A stretch of 64,000 bases of DNA from Pseudonocardia alni (lineage in GTDB: Bacteria > Actinomycetota > Actinomycetes > Mycobacteriales > Pseudonocardiaceae), in contig NZ_PHUJ01000003.1 in NCBI RefSeq assembly GCF_002813375.1, positions 2,356,001 through 2,420,000 on the forward strand, given 5' to 3'. This document shows positions 46,253-54,730 of the stretch, in pieces; position 1 is the first letter of the stretch; the number at the start of each line of letters is the position of its first letter. The notes beneath the pieces were generated by a model, which saw nothing but the letters and a program-made list of their open reading frames with translations, was not told where the DNA came from and did no database searches. The position numbers and the translations under genes are program-made.

Positions 46253-47527
46253 CTACCGCGGGCCGGTGCGGTCGGGCACCGGGGCCGCCGCGGCGACGTC
46301 GTCGGTGCGGGCCGCGGGCAGGTACAGCCGGAACACCGGCGGCCGGGCCCGGGACAGCTCCAGCCTGCCGCCGTCGGCCTCGACCAGTGTCCGGGCCAGC
46401 GCCAGACCCAGCCCGGTCGAGGACTGCGCCGAGATACCCCGGTCGAACACGTGCGGCACCAGGTCCTCCGGCACGCCGGGCCCGGTGTCGGACACCTCCA
46501 CCAGCAGCGCGTTCTCCCCGGTGCGCGCGGAGATCGTGACCGGGCCGTCGCCGTGCTGCAGCGCGTTGTCGACGAGCACCCCGATCGCCTCGCGCAGCCG
46601 TGCCGCGGTCACCCGGGCGAGCAGTCCCTCGGGCACCCGCACCTTGAGCGACCGGCCGGCCGCGGTGAGCGGGCCGCGCCACTCCCGCTCGGCGTCGGCG
46701 ACGGCCTCGGCCAGGTCGACCGGTTCCGCCCCGACCGCCCGCGCGGCGCGCGCGGACTCCAGCAGGTCGTCGAGGACGGCGGTGAGCCGCTCGGTCTGCT
46801 CCAGCGCCGCGTTGGCCTCGCGGCGGGCGTCCGGGTCGGGGTGGCAGGCCAGCTCGTCCAGACGCAGCTGCAGCGCGGTGATCCGGCTGCGCAGCTGGTG
46901 GGACACGTCCCCGACCAGCGACCGCTCGCGGTGCAGCAGCTGGGACAGCGCCGTCGCCGAGGAGTCCAGGACCTCCGAGACGCGGTCGAGCTCGGCGATG
47001 TCGTAGCGGGCCGGGGACCGGCGGAAGTCGCCCGCACCGAGGCGGGCGGCGCGGGCCGCGAGGTCGCGCAGCGGGTCGGACAGCCGGCGCGCGGTGTACA
47101 CCGCGACCCCGGTGCCGACGGTGACGGAGAACCCCACCAGCAGCACGACGACGGCCACCACCTGGGTCTGCTGGGAACGCATCACCGAGGTCGGCTGGGA
47201 CAGCTCCATGATCCCGCCGGGCCCGAACGGCAGCGACTCGGTCACCGGGTCGTCGACCCGGTCCACGCCGTAGACGATCGGGGCGGAGTCCGGCGGCACG
47301 ACGACCAGCCGGGAGTTCGGCGGGATCGCCGCCTCCACCAGCCGTTGCGACTGCTGCCCGGTGCCATACTCCTCGACGGTCTCGGTGACCTGCTCGAGGC
47401 GCTGGGTCAGCTCGGCACGGGTGAAGTCCTCGACGAGCTGCCAGGTCGCGAGCGCGAGCGGGCCGCCCAGGAACAGCGCGGTCAGCGCCACCGTCAGCAG
47501 GGTGGAGATCAGGATCCGGCGGCGCAC
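46253..47527 (-). CDS. Sensor histidine kinase (OmpR-type partner)
   Basis: A 424-residue kinase: membrane helix at residues 5-28, short extracytoplasmic loop, second helix near 123-145, HAMP (ARRLSDPLRDLAARAARLGA), phosphoacceptor His210 in SLVGDVSHQLRSRITAL, and ATPase boxes LVDNALQHGDG, DTGPGVPEDL and GLGLALARTLVEADGG. It starts seven bases after the partner response regulator's stop. The signal is unknown; the small outer loop suggests an envelope or membrane cue. It has no counterpart in the M. tuberculosis block. Confidence 0.93.
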   Translation of the reverse strand: MRRRILISTLLTVALTALFLGGPLALATWQLVEDFTRAELTQRLEQVTETVEEYGTGQQSQRLVEAAIPPNSRLVVVPPDSAPIVYGVDRVDDPVTESLPFGPGGIMELSQPTSVMRSQQTQVVAVVVLLVGFSVTVGTGVAVYTARRLSDPLRDLAARAARLGAGDFRRSPARYDIAELDRVSEVLDSSATALSQLLHRERSLVGDVSHQLRSRITALQLRLDELACHPDPDARREANAALEQTERLTAVLDDLLESARAARAVGAEPVDLAEAVADAEREWRGPLTAAGRSLKVRVPEGLLARVTAARLREAIGVLVDNALQHGDGPVTISARTGENALLVEVSDTGPGVPEDLVPHVFDRGISAQSSTGLGLALARTLVEADGGRLELSRARPPVFRLYLPAARTDDVAAAAPVPDRTGPR

Positions 47528-47534
47528 GGCGACC

Positions 47535-48191
47535 TCAGTCCGAGTTGTACCGGAAGCCGACGCCGCGGACGGTGGCGATCCGCTTCTCGCCGCCGATCTT
47601 GCGGCGCAGCCACGACATGTGCATGTCCAGGGTCTTCGACGACTTCATGTCCGCGTCGCCCCAGACCGCGTGCAGGATCTCCTCGCGCGTCACGACCTGG
47701 CCGGCGTGGATCATCAGCACCCGCAGCAGCTCGAACTCCTTGTTGGCCAGGGAGATCTCGTCGCCGTCGAGCAGGACGCGGCGGCCGGACAGCACCATCC
47801 GCAGGCCGTCCACCTCGACGACGTCCTGGGTGCGGCGGCGCAGCAGCGCCCGCACCCGGGCCAGCAGCTCGGCCAGCCGGAACGGCTTGGACACGTAGTC
47901 GTCGGCGCCGGCGTCGAGCCCCACGACGAAGTCGACCTCGTCGGTGCGGGCGGTGAGCATGAGGACGGGCAGGTCCGGCAGGGTCGCGCGGACCCGCCGG
48001 CAGACCTCCAGGCCGTCCATGCCGGGCAGCCCCAGGTCGAGCACGAGCAGGTCGACCTGCGCACGGGTGACCCGGTCGACGGCGCCGACCCCGTCGGCGA
48101 CGACGTCGACGTCGTACCCCTCGCGCTGCAGGGCCCGCGACAGCGGCTCGGCGATGGCCGCGTCGTCCTCGGCCAGAACCACGGTGGTCAT
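47535..48191 (-). CDS. Response regulator, OmpR type
   Basis: A 218-residue response regulator. The receiver domain has AEDD at 7-10, phosphoacceptor Asp52 (LLVLDLGLPGMDG) and Lys in DDYVSKPFRLAEL; the C-terminal winged helix has LANKEFELLRVLMIHAGQVV and ends in TVRGVGFRYNSD. ATG 48191 has TATGCT (48199-48204) seven bases upstream, a leaderless start. It is the first gene of the regulator-kinase operon and is divergent from hisN. Confidence 0.94.
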   Translation of the reverse strand: MTTVVLAEDDAAIAEPLSRALQREGYDVDVVADGVGAVDRVTRAQVDLLVLDLGLPGMDGLEVCRRVRATLPDLPVLMLTARTDEVDFVVGLDAGADDYVSKPFRLAELLARVRALLRRRTQDVVEVDGLRMVLSGRRVLLDGDEISLANKEFELLRVLMIHAGQVVTREEILHAVWGDADMKSSKTLDMHMSWLRRKIGGEKRIATVRGVGFRYNSD

Positions 48192-48256
48192 TTCACCGAG
48201 CATAGGGCTCCGGGCCCCGGGCACGGTGGCGGTGCGAGCTGGCATGCTCGCCCAAC
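48192..48256. promoter_or_regulatory. Divergent promoter: response regulator / hisN
   Basis: Only 65 bp separate the two divergent starts. TATGCT (48199-48204, minus strand) precedes the response regulator by seven bases and CATGCT (48243-48248, plus) precedes hisN by eight bases, so both are probably leaderless. No other operator is obvious. Confidence 0.55.
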
Positions 48257-49075
48257 GTGAACCCCGAGCGATGCGTGCCCGCCGAACCCGGTGATCTGGA
48301 TCTCGCCCTGCGCCTGGCGGACCTCGCCGACGCGATCACGCTGCCCCGTTTCCGGGCCGCCGACCTGCGGGTGGAGCGCAAGCCGGACCGCACCCCGGTG
48401 ACCGACGCCGACACCGCCGCCGAGGACGCGATCCGCGCCGCGCTGGGCCACGAGCGCCCCGGCGACGCGATCCTCGGGGAGGAGCGCGGCGGGTCCACCG
48501 ACACCGCACACGGCCGCGGCTGGGTGATCGACCCGATCGACGGGACGAAGAACTTCTCCCGCGGGGTGCCCGCGTGGGCGACGCTGATCGCACTCGTCGT
48601 CGACGGCGTGCCGACGGTGGGTGTGGTGAGCGCGCCGGCGCTGCACCGCCGCTGGTGGGGCTCGGCGGGGGCCGGGGCCTGGGCGCGTGACCTGCCGTCG
48701 GGGACGCCGAAGCGGATCGCGGTGTCGGGGGTGGCCGACGTCGCCGACGCCTACGTCTCGACCACCAACACCGAGACCTTCCGCACCGACCCGTCCCCGG
48801 CGTCGCGGGAGGGCTGGATCGCGCTGACCGAGGCCTGCTGGGAGTCCCGCGCGTTCGGCGACTTCTGGCAGCACGTGCTCGTCGCCGAGGGGGTCGTCGA
48901 CGTCGCGGTGGAACCCGCCGCGAACCCGTGGGACCTGGCGGCGCCGGCCGCCGTCGTCGCCGAGGCGGGCGGGCGGCTGACCGACCTCGCCGGGAACCCG
49001 ACCTGGTCCGGCGGGCACGGCCTGAGCAGTAACGGTCTGCTGCACGACGCCGTGCTGGGGGTGCTGCGTGGCTGA
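48257..49075 (+). CDS. hisN: Histidinol-phosphatase HisN
   Basis: A 272-residue inositol-monophosphatase-fold enzyme. The metal-binding motifs are DAILGEERGGSTDTAHGRGW and WVIDPIDGTKNFSRGVPAWA, with a third motif VEPAANPWDLAAPAAVVAEA. The sequence agrees with actinobacterial HisN, which removes phosphate from histidinol phosphate in histidine synthesis; an inositol phosphatase role cannot be fully excluded. GTG 48257 is used. The last eight bases overlap the MaoC gene start. Confidence 0.9.
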   Translation: MNPERCVPAEPGDLDLALRLADLADAITLPRFRAADLRVERKPDRTPVTDADTAAEDAIRAALGHERPGDAILGEERGGSTDTAHGRGWVIDPIDGTKNFSRGVPAWATLIALVVDGVPTVGVVSAPALHRRWWGSAGAGAWARDLPSGTPKRIAVSGVADVADAYVSTTNTETFRTDPSPASREGWIALTEACWESRAFGDFWQHVLVAEGVVDVAVEPAANPWDLAAPAAVVAEAGGRLTDLAGNPTWSGGHGLSSNGLLHDAVLGVLRG

Positions 49076-49523
49076 GCTGTACTTCGACGACCTGGTCCCG
49101 GGGACCGTCGTCGACCTCGGTACGACCGTGGTCGACCGCGACGAGATGGTCGCGTTCTCGGCCCGCTTCGACCCGCAGCCGTTCCACCTGCACGAGGCCG
49201 AGGGCGAGCGGGTGTTCGGCGGTCTGGCCGCGTCCGGCTGGTTCACCGCGAGCCTGTGGATGCGCGCCTACGTCGACGCCGTGCTGTCCCGCGCAGCGTC
49301 GCTCGGCTCACCCGGCGGCGACGAGATCGCCTGGCCGGCACCGGTGTTCGCGGGCGACGAGCTGCACGCGGAGATGGAGGTCCTCGAGGCCCGCGTCTCG
49401 CGCAGCCGCCCGTCGATGGGCCTGATCACGCTGCGCGGGACGCTGACCCGCACCGGTGACGGCGCGGTCGTGTACCGGTCCCGGTTCACCGGCATGTTCG
49501 AGGTCAGGCCGACAGTGCCGTGA
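49068..49523 (+). CDS. MaoC-like hydratase/dehydratase
   Basis: A 151-residue hot-dog-fold protein. The MaoC hydratase-type active-site Asp/His occur in FDPQPFHLHEAEGERVFGGL, followed by ASGWFTASL and EIAWPAPVFAGDELHAEMEV. It probably hydrates enoyl-CoA-like compounds. GTG 49068 overlaps hisN by eight bases, so translation is coupled although the pathways differ. Its 3' end overlaps the 3' end of the convergent HMG-CoA lyase gene by 20 bp. Confidence 0.87.
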   Translation: MAELYFDDLVPGTVVDLGTTVVDRDEMVAFSARFDPQPFHLHEAEGERVFGGLAASGWFTASLWMRAYVDAVLSRAASLGSPGGDEIAWPAPVFAGDELHAEMEVLEARVSRSRPSMGLITLRGTLTRTGDGAVVYRSRFTGMFEVRPTVP

Positions 49524-50436
49524 CCACCCGCGACGGCGACGGCCGTCCCAGGTGCCCGGCCATCCACACGCTCGTGTCGACCAGCTTCCGCAGGTCGGCG
49601 CCGTGGTCGATGCCGAGCCCGTCGAGCATCCACACCAGGTCCTCGGTGGCGAGGTTGCCGGTCGCCGATCCGGCGTAGGGGCAGCCGCCCAGGCCGCCCG
49701 CGCTGGCGTCGACGGTGGTCACGCCGTACCGCAGCGCGGCCAGGGTGTTGGACAGCGCCTGGCCGTAGGTGTCGTGGAAGTGCACCGCGAGCCGCTCGAC
49801 GCCGACCCCGCGGGCGACGCAGGCGTCGAGCACCGCGCCGACGTGCGCCGGGGTGGCGACGCCGATCGTGTCGCCGAGGGAGAGCTGGTCGCACCCCATC
49901 TCCATCAGCCGCGCCCCGACGGCGGCGGCCTGGTCCGGGTCGACGCCGCCCTCCCACGGGTCGCCGAACACCATCGACACGTAGGCCCGCACCCGCAGAC
50001 CCTCGGACACCGCGCGGGTCACGGTCGGCTCGAACATCGCGAACTGTTCGTCGAGCGTGCGATTCAGGTTCCGCTTCGCGAACGTCTCGGTGGCCGAGGC
50101 GAACACCGCGACGTGGTCGCAGCCGGCGTCGATCGCGCGCTGCAGCCCGCGCTCGTTCGGGGTGAGGACGGGGTAGTCGAGCCCGGCGCGGCGGTCGAGC
50201 ACGGCGAGGAGGTCGGCGGCGTCGGCGAGCTGGGGCACCCATGCCGGGTGCACGAAGCTGGTCGCCTCCAGCGTGCGCAGGCCCGCGTCGGCGAGCCGGT
50301 CGAGGAACTCGGCCTTCACCGCGACCGGGACGACGGTCTTCTCGTTCTGCAGCCCGTCGCGGGGGCCGACCTCGTAGATCTCGACGCGCTCCGGGAGCGC
50401 GGGGTCGCGCACCGTCGTGGGAAGACCGTTGCTCAC
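49504..50436 (-). CDS. Hydroxymethylglutaryl-CoA lyase
   Basis: A 310-residue TIM-barrel lyase that splits HMG-CoA to acetyl-CoA and acetoacetate in leucine breakdown, or a close homologue. It opens with VEIYEVGPRDGLQNEKTVVP, has EATSFVHPAWVPQLADAADL, HFHDTYGQALSNTLAALRYG (metal ligands) and the family signature GGLGGCPYAGSATGN with the catalytic Cys. GTG 50436 has AGAGGG seven bases upstream and overlaps the stop of the PH-domain gene (GTGA). It fits with fadE25 and acyl-CoA carboxylase genes nearby. Confidence 0.92.
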   Translation of the reverse strand: MSNGLPTTVRDPALPERVEIYEVGPRDGLQNEKTVVPVAVKAEFLDRLADAGLRTLEATSFVHPAWVPQLADAADLLAVLDRRAGLDYPVLTPNERGLQRAIDAGCDHVAVFASATETFAKRNLNRTLDEQFAMFEPTVTRAVSEGLRVRAYVSMVFGDPWEGGVDPDQAAAVGARLMEMGCDQLSLGDTIGVATPAHVGAVLDACVARGVGVERLAVHFHDTYGQALSNTLAALRYGVTTVDASAGGLGGCPYAGSATGNLATEDLVWMLDGLGIDHGADLRKLVDTSVWMAGHLGRPSPSRVVTALSA

Positions 50437-51056
50437 AGGGACGCCCTCTCTCGCTGCGGTGCGGGAACCTCCATCCTGCCCCGCACGGCCGCGTCGGCGT
50501 GACCACGGCGGGCCGTGTGCTCGCTCTCCTTCTCGTTGCTGCGGCGCCGCTCGGCGAGCAGACCGATCTCCCGGTGCAGCCGGGCCTGGACCCGTTCCAC
50601 GCCCGCGACGTCGGTGAACCGCAGCCGCTCCCCGGCGACGTCGAGCAGCAGGGTGCCGCAGCCGAACAGCCGTCCCCCGGCTCCGGTCCGGACGCGGACC
50701 GAGTCGATGCGGTCGATCGGCACGTCGAGGCCGTCGCGGACGAGCAGGCCCTCCCGGACGAGGAACCGCCGGTCGGTGACGACCAGCAGGGTGGCGCGCC
50801 AGCGCGCGATCGGCAGGAGCGTGAACCGCACCGCGACGAGCGCGGCGAGCACCCCGAGCACGAGCCAGGCCCACGGCGCCCACGGCTGCAGCCGGACCAC
50901 GGCGGCCCCGAACCCGGCGACGGCGCTGACCCCGACGAGGACCGCGGCCGGGCGCAGAGCCAGCCGCCAGTGCGGGTGCCCGAGCAGCACGACGTGCTCG
51001 CCCTCGTCGAGAACCCGGTCCAGAGCCCGGTCCAGAGCGCTGTCGGGGAACGCCAT
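50433..51056 (-). CDS. PH-domain membrane protein (Rv3278c-like)
   Basis: A 207-residue protein: an N-terminal cytosolic segment (MAFPDSALDRALDRVLDEGE), two membrane helices (about residues 40-90) and a bacterial PH-like (YdbS/bPH2) domain with RWRATLLVVTDRRFLVREGL and VPIDRIDSVRVRTGAGGRLF. Function unknown. ATG 51056 has TACCGT (51063-51068) six bases upstream. It corresponds to Rv3278c, adjacent to birA and GtrA genes in mycobacteria. Confidence 0.84.
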   Translation of the reverse strand: MAFPDSALDRALDRVLDEGEHVVLLGHPHWRLALRPAAVLVGVSAVAGFGAAVVRLQPWAPWAWLVLGVLAALVAVRFTLLPIARWRATLLVVTDRRFLVREGLLVRDGLDVPIDRIDSVRVRTGAGGRLFGCGTLLLDVAGERLRFTDVAGVERVQARLHREIGLLAERRRSNEKESEHTARRGHADAAVRGRMEVPAPQRERASL

Positions 51057-51135
51057 ACCCCCACGGTAGGGCGCCGGGCGCCCACCGCCCACGCGACGCG
51101 CGGGCGCTGCGTCGCAGGTCAGCGCAGTGGGTGAC

Positions 51136-51984
51136 TCAGGACTGGTCGGCCGCGCGCAGATGGACGATGTCCCCGGCCGCCACCGCGACGCGGGCCCCGT
51201 CGTCCGGGTGGACCAGCAGCCGGCCCTGCGGGTCGACGTCCTCGGCCGTCCCGACGAGGTGGTCCCCGGCCGGGCGCTCCACCCGCACCCGCGAGCCGAG
51301 GCTGGCGCAGGCCGAGCGGTAGTCGCGGCGCAGGCCGCAGGCGTCGGCGTCGCCGCGGGCGTCGCGCCACTGCGCCTCGCGCCGGTACAGGTGTCCCAGC
51401 AGTGCGGTCGCGGTCTCGGCGCGGGTCGCGGTGAACCCGTGCGCGGCCAGCGAGGTCGCGCCCCACGGCAGGTCGGTGGCCGGGGTGGAGATGTTGAGCC
51501 CGATGCCCAGGACGATCCCCGGTCCGCCGCCGGAGACCGCGGTCATCTCGGCGAGGATCCCCGCGGCCTTGCCCCGCGCCGGCCCGACCAGCAGGTCGTT
51601 GGGCCACTTCAGGGCCACCGGCACGTCCGGGGCGAGCTCGGTGATCGCGTCGGCCAGCGCGACGCCCGCGAGCATCGGCAGCCAGCCCAGCCGGTCGGCG
51701 GGCACGCCCTCGGGGCGCCACAGCACCGACATCGTCAGCGCCGCCCCGGGCCGCGAGATCCAGGTCCGGTCGAGGCGGCCGCGGCCGCGCACCTGGTCCT
51801 CGGCGATCAGCACCGAGCGGTCCGGCGCACCGCGCCCGGCCTCGGCCAGCAGGTCGGCGTTCGTGGATCCGGTGGAGGCGACGACGTCGAGCGCCGTCCA
51901 GCCCCCCGCGGGACGGAGCACGGCCGTCCGCAGGGCGTACGGGTCCAGCGGGGTCCCGTCGCCGTGATTCGTCCCGGTCGTCAT
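51136..51984 (-). CDS. birA: Biotin--[acetyl-CoA-carboxylase] ligase
   Basis: Attaches biotin to the carrier domain of acyl-CoA carboxylases. The 282 residues have VVASTGSTNADLLAEAGRGA, the biotinyl-AMP loop GRGRLDRTWISRPGAAL, ALKWPNDLLVGPARGKAAGI and GIGLNISTP. There is no N-terminal HTH, so it is the monofunctional enzyme. ATG 51984 is chosen for TACGGT (51993-51998) eight bases upstream; GTG 51987 adds one residue. It faces away from accD5, whose complex it serves. Confidence 0.95.
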   Translation of the reverse strand: MTTGTNHGDGTPLDPYALRTAVLRPAGGWTALDVVASTGSTNADLLAEAGRGAPDRSVLIAEDQVRGRGRLDRTWISRPGAALTMSVLWRPEGVPADRLGWLPMLAGVALADAITELAPDVPVALKWPNDLLVGPARGKAAGILAEMTAVSGGGPGIVLGIGLNISTPATDLPWGATSLAAHGFTATRAETATALLGHLYRREAQWRDARGDADACGLRRDYRSACASLGSRVRVERPAGDHLVGTAEDVDPQGRLLVHPDDGARVAVAAGDIVHLRAADQS

Positions 51985-52130
51985 CACCGCGCACCGTAAC
52001 GGCCCCGCGACGCGCCGGGGACCGCGGAGGGTGAACGGATCGGTAACGGTGTCGGCGGGACGGCCACCCGGTCGGCTGCGTCGGACGTCACGCCCGGGCC
52101 GAACCTACTTGCGGGTTAAGCTCCGGCCTC

Positions 52131-53771
52131 ATGAGCGCCGCAACGGAGCCGATGGCGACCCCGGACAGTGGTGGGGCAGAGCCGGACATCCACACCACGG
52201 CGGGCAAGCTCGCCGATCTCTACCAGCGTTTCGAGGACGCGGTCCACGCCGGTTCGGCGTCCGCGGTCGAGAAGCAGCACGCGAAGGGGCGGCAGACCGC
52301 CCGTGAGCGGATCGACCAGCTGCTCGACCCGGGCTCGTTCGTCGAGCTGGACGCGCTGACCCGGCACCGCTCGACGAACTTCGGGATGGACGCCAAGCGC
52401 CCGTTCGGCGACGGCGTCGTGACCGGCACCGGCACGATCGACGGCCGCCCGGTCGCCGTGTTCTCCCAGGACGCGACCGTCTTCGGCGGCGCGCTCGGCG
52501 AGGTCTACGGCGAGAAGATCGTCAAGGTCATGGACGTGGCCGCGAAGATCGGCTGCCCGGTCGTCGGCATCAACGACGGCGGCGGCGCCCGCATCCAGGA
52601 GGGCGTGGTCGCCCTCGGCCTCTACGGCGAGATCTTCACCCGCAACGTCCAGAGCTCGGGCGTGATCCCGCAGATCTCGCTGATCATGGGCCCGTGCGCG
52701 GGCGGTGCGGTCTACTCCCCCGCGATCACCGACTTCACCGTGATGGTCGACGAGACCAGCCACATGTTCATCACCGGGCCGGACGTCATCAAGACCGTCA
52801 CCGGCGAGGACGTCGACATGGAGGAGCTCGGCGGCGGCCGGGCCCACAACACCAAGTCCGGTGTGGCGCACTACCTGGCGGGCGACGAGGCCGACGCGCT
52901 CGACTACGTCAAGCAGCTGCTGAGCTTCCTGCCGTCGAACAACCTGTCCGAGGCGCCGTCGTTCCCGGCCACCGAGCCCGTCGAGGGGTCGATCGAGGAC
53001 GGGATCATCGACTCCGACCGCGAGCTCGACACCCTGATCCCGGACTCGGCGAACACGCCCTACGACATCCGCGAGGTCATCAACCGGGTCGTCGACGACG
53101 AGGACTTCCTCGAGGTCCAGGAGCTCTGGGCGCCGAACATCGTGATCGGCTACGCCCGCGTCGAGGGCCGCAGCGTCGGCATCGTCGCGAACCAGCCGAC
53201 CCAGTTCGCCGGCTGCCTGGACATCGACGCCTCGGAGAAGGCCGCCCGCTTCGTGCGGACCTGCGACGCGTTCAACATCCCGGTGCTGACCTTCGTCGAC
53301 GTGCCGGGCTTCCTGCCGGGCACCGAGCAGGAGTGGAACGGCATCATCCGCCGCGGCGCGAAGCTGATCTACGCCTACGCCGAGGCGACCGTCCCGAAGG
53401 TCACCGTCATCACTCGCAAGGCCTACGGCGGCGCCTACGACGTCATGGGCTCCAAGCACCTCGGCGCCGACGTCAACATCGCCTGGCCGACCGCGCAGAT
53501 CGCGGTCACCGGCGCGCAGGGCGCGGTGTCGATCCTCTACCGCAAGGAGCTCAAGGGCCTGGAGGGCGACGAGCTCGCCGCCAGGCGGGCGGAGCTGCAG
53601 CAGGACTACGAGGACACCCTCTGCAACCCCTACATCGCCGCCGACCGGGGCTACATCGACGCGGTCGTGCCGCCGTCGCACACCCGCGGCTACGTCGGCC
53701 GGGCGCTGCGGATGCTGTCCACCAAGCGGGAGCAGGGCCCGACCCGCAAGCACGGGAACATCCCGCTCTGA
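52131..53771 (+). CDS. accD5: Acyl-CoA carboxylase beta subunit AccD5
   Basis: Carboxyltransferase of propionyl/acetyl-CoA carboxylase, providing (methyl)malonyl-CoA. The 546 residues match AccD5 in length. Landmarks are [75 protein letters not shown] and the C-terminal [20 protein letters not shown]; all are standard for the family. ATG 52131 has TAAGCT (52117-52122) eight bases upstream. It overlaps the epsilon subunit gene by one base. The alpha subunit is not in the window. Confidence 0.97.
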   Translation: MSAATEPMATPDSGGAEPDIHTTAGKLADLYQRFEDAVHAGSASAVEKQHAKGRQTARERIDQLLDPGSFVELDALTRHRSTNFGMDAKRPFGDGVVTGTGTIDGRPVAVFSQDATVFGGALGEVYGEKIVKVMDVAAKIGCPVVGINDGGGARIQEGVVALGLYGEIFTRNVQSSGVIPQISLIMGPCAGGAVYSPAITDFTVMVDETSHMFITGPDVIKTVTGEDVDMEELGGGRAHNTKSGVAHYLAGDEADALDYVKQLLSFLPSNNLSEAPSFPATEPVEGSIEDGIIDSDRELDTLIPDSANTPYDIREVINRVVDDEDFLEVQELWAPNIVIGYARVEGRSVGIVANQPTQFAGCLDIDASEKAARFVRTCDAFNIPVLTFVDVPGFLPGTEQEWNGIIRRGAKLIYAYAEATVPKVTVITRKAYGGAYDVMGSKHLGADVNIAWPTAQIAVTGAQGAVSILYRKELKGLEGDELAARRAELQQDYEDTLCNPYIAADRGYIDAVVPPSHTRGYVGRALRMLSTKREQGPTRKHGNIPL

Positions 53772-54016
53772 TGGCCGCCGAGGAGTCCACCGAGCAGACC
53801 CCGGAGGAGCGCCGCGCGCTGTTCCGGGTGGTGCGCGGCACCCCGGACGACCGCGAGCTCGCGGCACTGGCCGCGGTGGTCGCCGCGGCGGCGAGCGCCG
53901 GTGGGCCGCCCGCCCCGCCGCGGACGCCGGACCTGTGGTCGCACCCCGCGGCCCAGCTGCGCGCACCGCTGCACGCGGGCCCGGGCGCCTGGCGCGCCTC
54001 CGGCCTCCCCCGCTGA
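53771..54016 (+). CDS. accE5: Acyl-CoA carboxylase epsilon subunit AccE5
   Basis: An 81-residue small protein that stabilises the AccA3-AccD5 complex. The conserved N-terminal helix-like part reads LFRVVRGTPDDRELAALAAV, followed by an Ala/Pro-rich linker and the C-terminal LWSHPAAQLRAPLHAGPGAW. ATG 53771 overlaps the accD5 stop codon (TGATG), so the two are coupled, as Rv3280-Rv3281. Confidence 0.9.
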   Translation: MAAEESTEQTPEERRALFRVVRGTPDDRELAALAAVVAAAASAGGPPAPPRTPDLWSHPAAQLRAPLHAGPGAWRASGLPR

Positions 54017-54035
54017 CCTCGTAGGTACCACCGAC

Positions 54036-54080
54036 CGACGCCCGGTCCCCGGCACACCACGTGCCCGTGGCCGGGCGTCG
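54036..54080 (+). terminator. Hairpin after accE5
   Basis: CGACGCCCGG (54036-54045) pairs with CCGGGCGTCG (54071-54080) around a loop of 25 bases, starting about 20 bp after the accE5 stop. There is no T-run. It probably ends the accD5-accE5 unit. Confidence 0.55.
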
Positions 54081-54175
54081 TCGCGTCCGGCCACGGGGGT
54101 GACGGTCCACCCGGGGGTGGAGGGTGCGGGTCCACCCGGGATCGACCCCGGCGCCGACGCGACGACCGGGCCCGC

Positions 54176-54193
54176 GGGGAGATCGTTCTCCCC
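54176..54193 (+). promoter_or_regulatory. Palindrome abutting a start codon
   Basis: GGGGAGA-TCGT-TCTCCCC (54176-54193) is a perfect 7-bp inverted repeat that ends exactly at the ATG of the next gene. It contains the only ribosome-site-like sequence (GGGGAGA). In RNA it would hide the site; in DNA it could be an operator. Confidence 0.6.
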
Positions 54194-54691
54194 ATGGACG
54201 CCACCTCACTCGTCATCACGGTCGCGATCGTCGGCCTGGTCCTGTCCAAGCAGTTCCGCGGGCAGTTCGTCGGCGGACGACGCGACGTGACGCTCCCGTT
54301 CGTCGTGATCGGCATCGGGGTGCTCACCCTCGCCCAGGCCCGCCCGGAGGTCACCGCGGCCGGGCTGGCGCTGCTCGCCGCCGAGCTGGTGCTGGCCGCC
54401 GGGCTCGGGGTGCTGCGCGGCCACGCGTTCCGACTCGGCACCCGCGACGGGTGGGCGTACCGCAGCGGCTCGGCCGCGCTGCTGGTCGCGTGGGTGCTGA
54501 CCATCGGTGTGCGGGTCGGCGCCGGGGTCCTCGGCGGGGCCGTCGGTGCCGGACTGCTGCTGTCGGCGTCGTCGGCGCTGGTCTTCGGCGGCAGCCTGCT
54601 GGTCCAGAGCCTCGTGCTGCGACGCCGGGTGGCCGCGGCCGGGCTGCCGGTCCGGCCGGACGAGGCACGCCGTGCCCGCGCGGCGGCCTGA
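54194..54691 (+). CDS. Small integral membrane protein (DUF1453-like)
   Basis: A 165-residue protein with about five hydrophobic helices, starting MDATSLVITVAIVGLVLSKQ and later LPFVVIGIGVLTLAQARPEV and WVLTIGVRVGAGVLGGAVGA. It resembles DUF1453-type membrane proteins often next to two-component systems. ATG 54194 directly follows the GGGGAGA palindrome. It ends 39 bp before the sensor kinase gene and may be part of the same unit. Confidence 0.72.
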   Translation: MDATSLVITVAIVGLVLSKQFRGQFVGGRRDVTLPFVVIGIGVLTLAQARPEVTAAGLALLAAELVLAAGLGVLRGHAFRLGTRDGWAYRSGSAALLVAWVLTIGVRVGAGVLGGAVGAGLLLSASSALVFGGSLLVQSLVLRRRVAAAGLPVRPDEARRARAAA

Positions 54692-54730
54692 GCGTCCCGC
54701 CCGGCCCGGCCGCTGTGTCAGAGTGAAACG

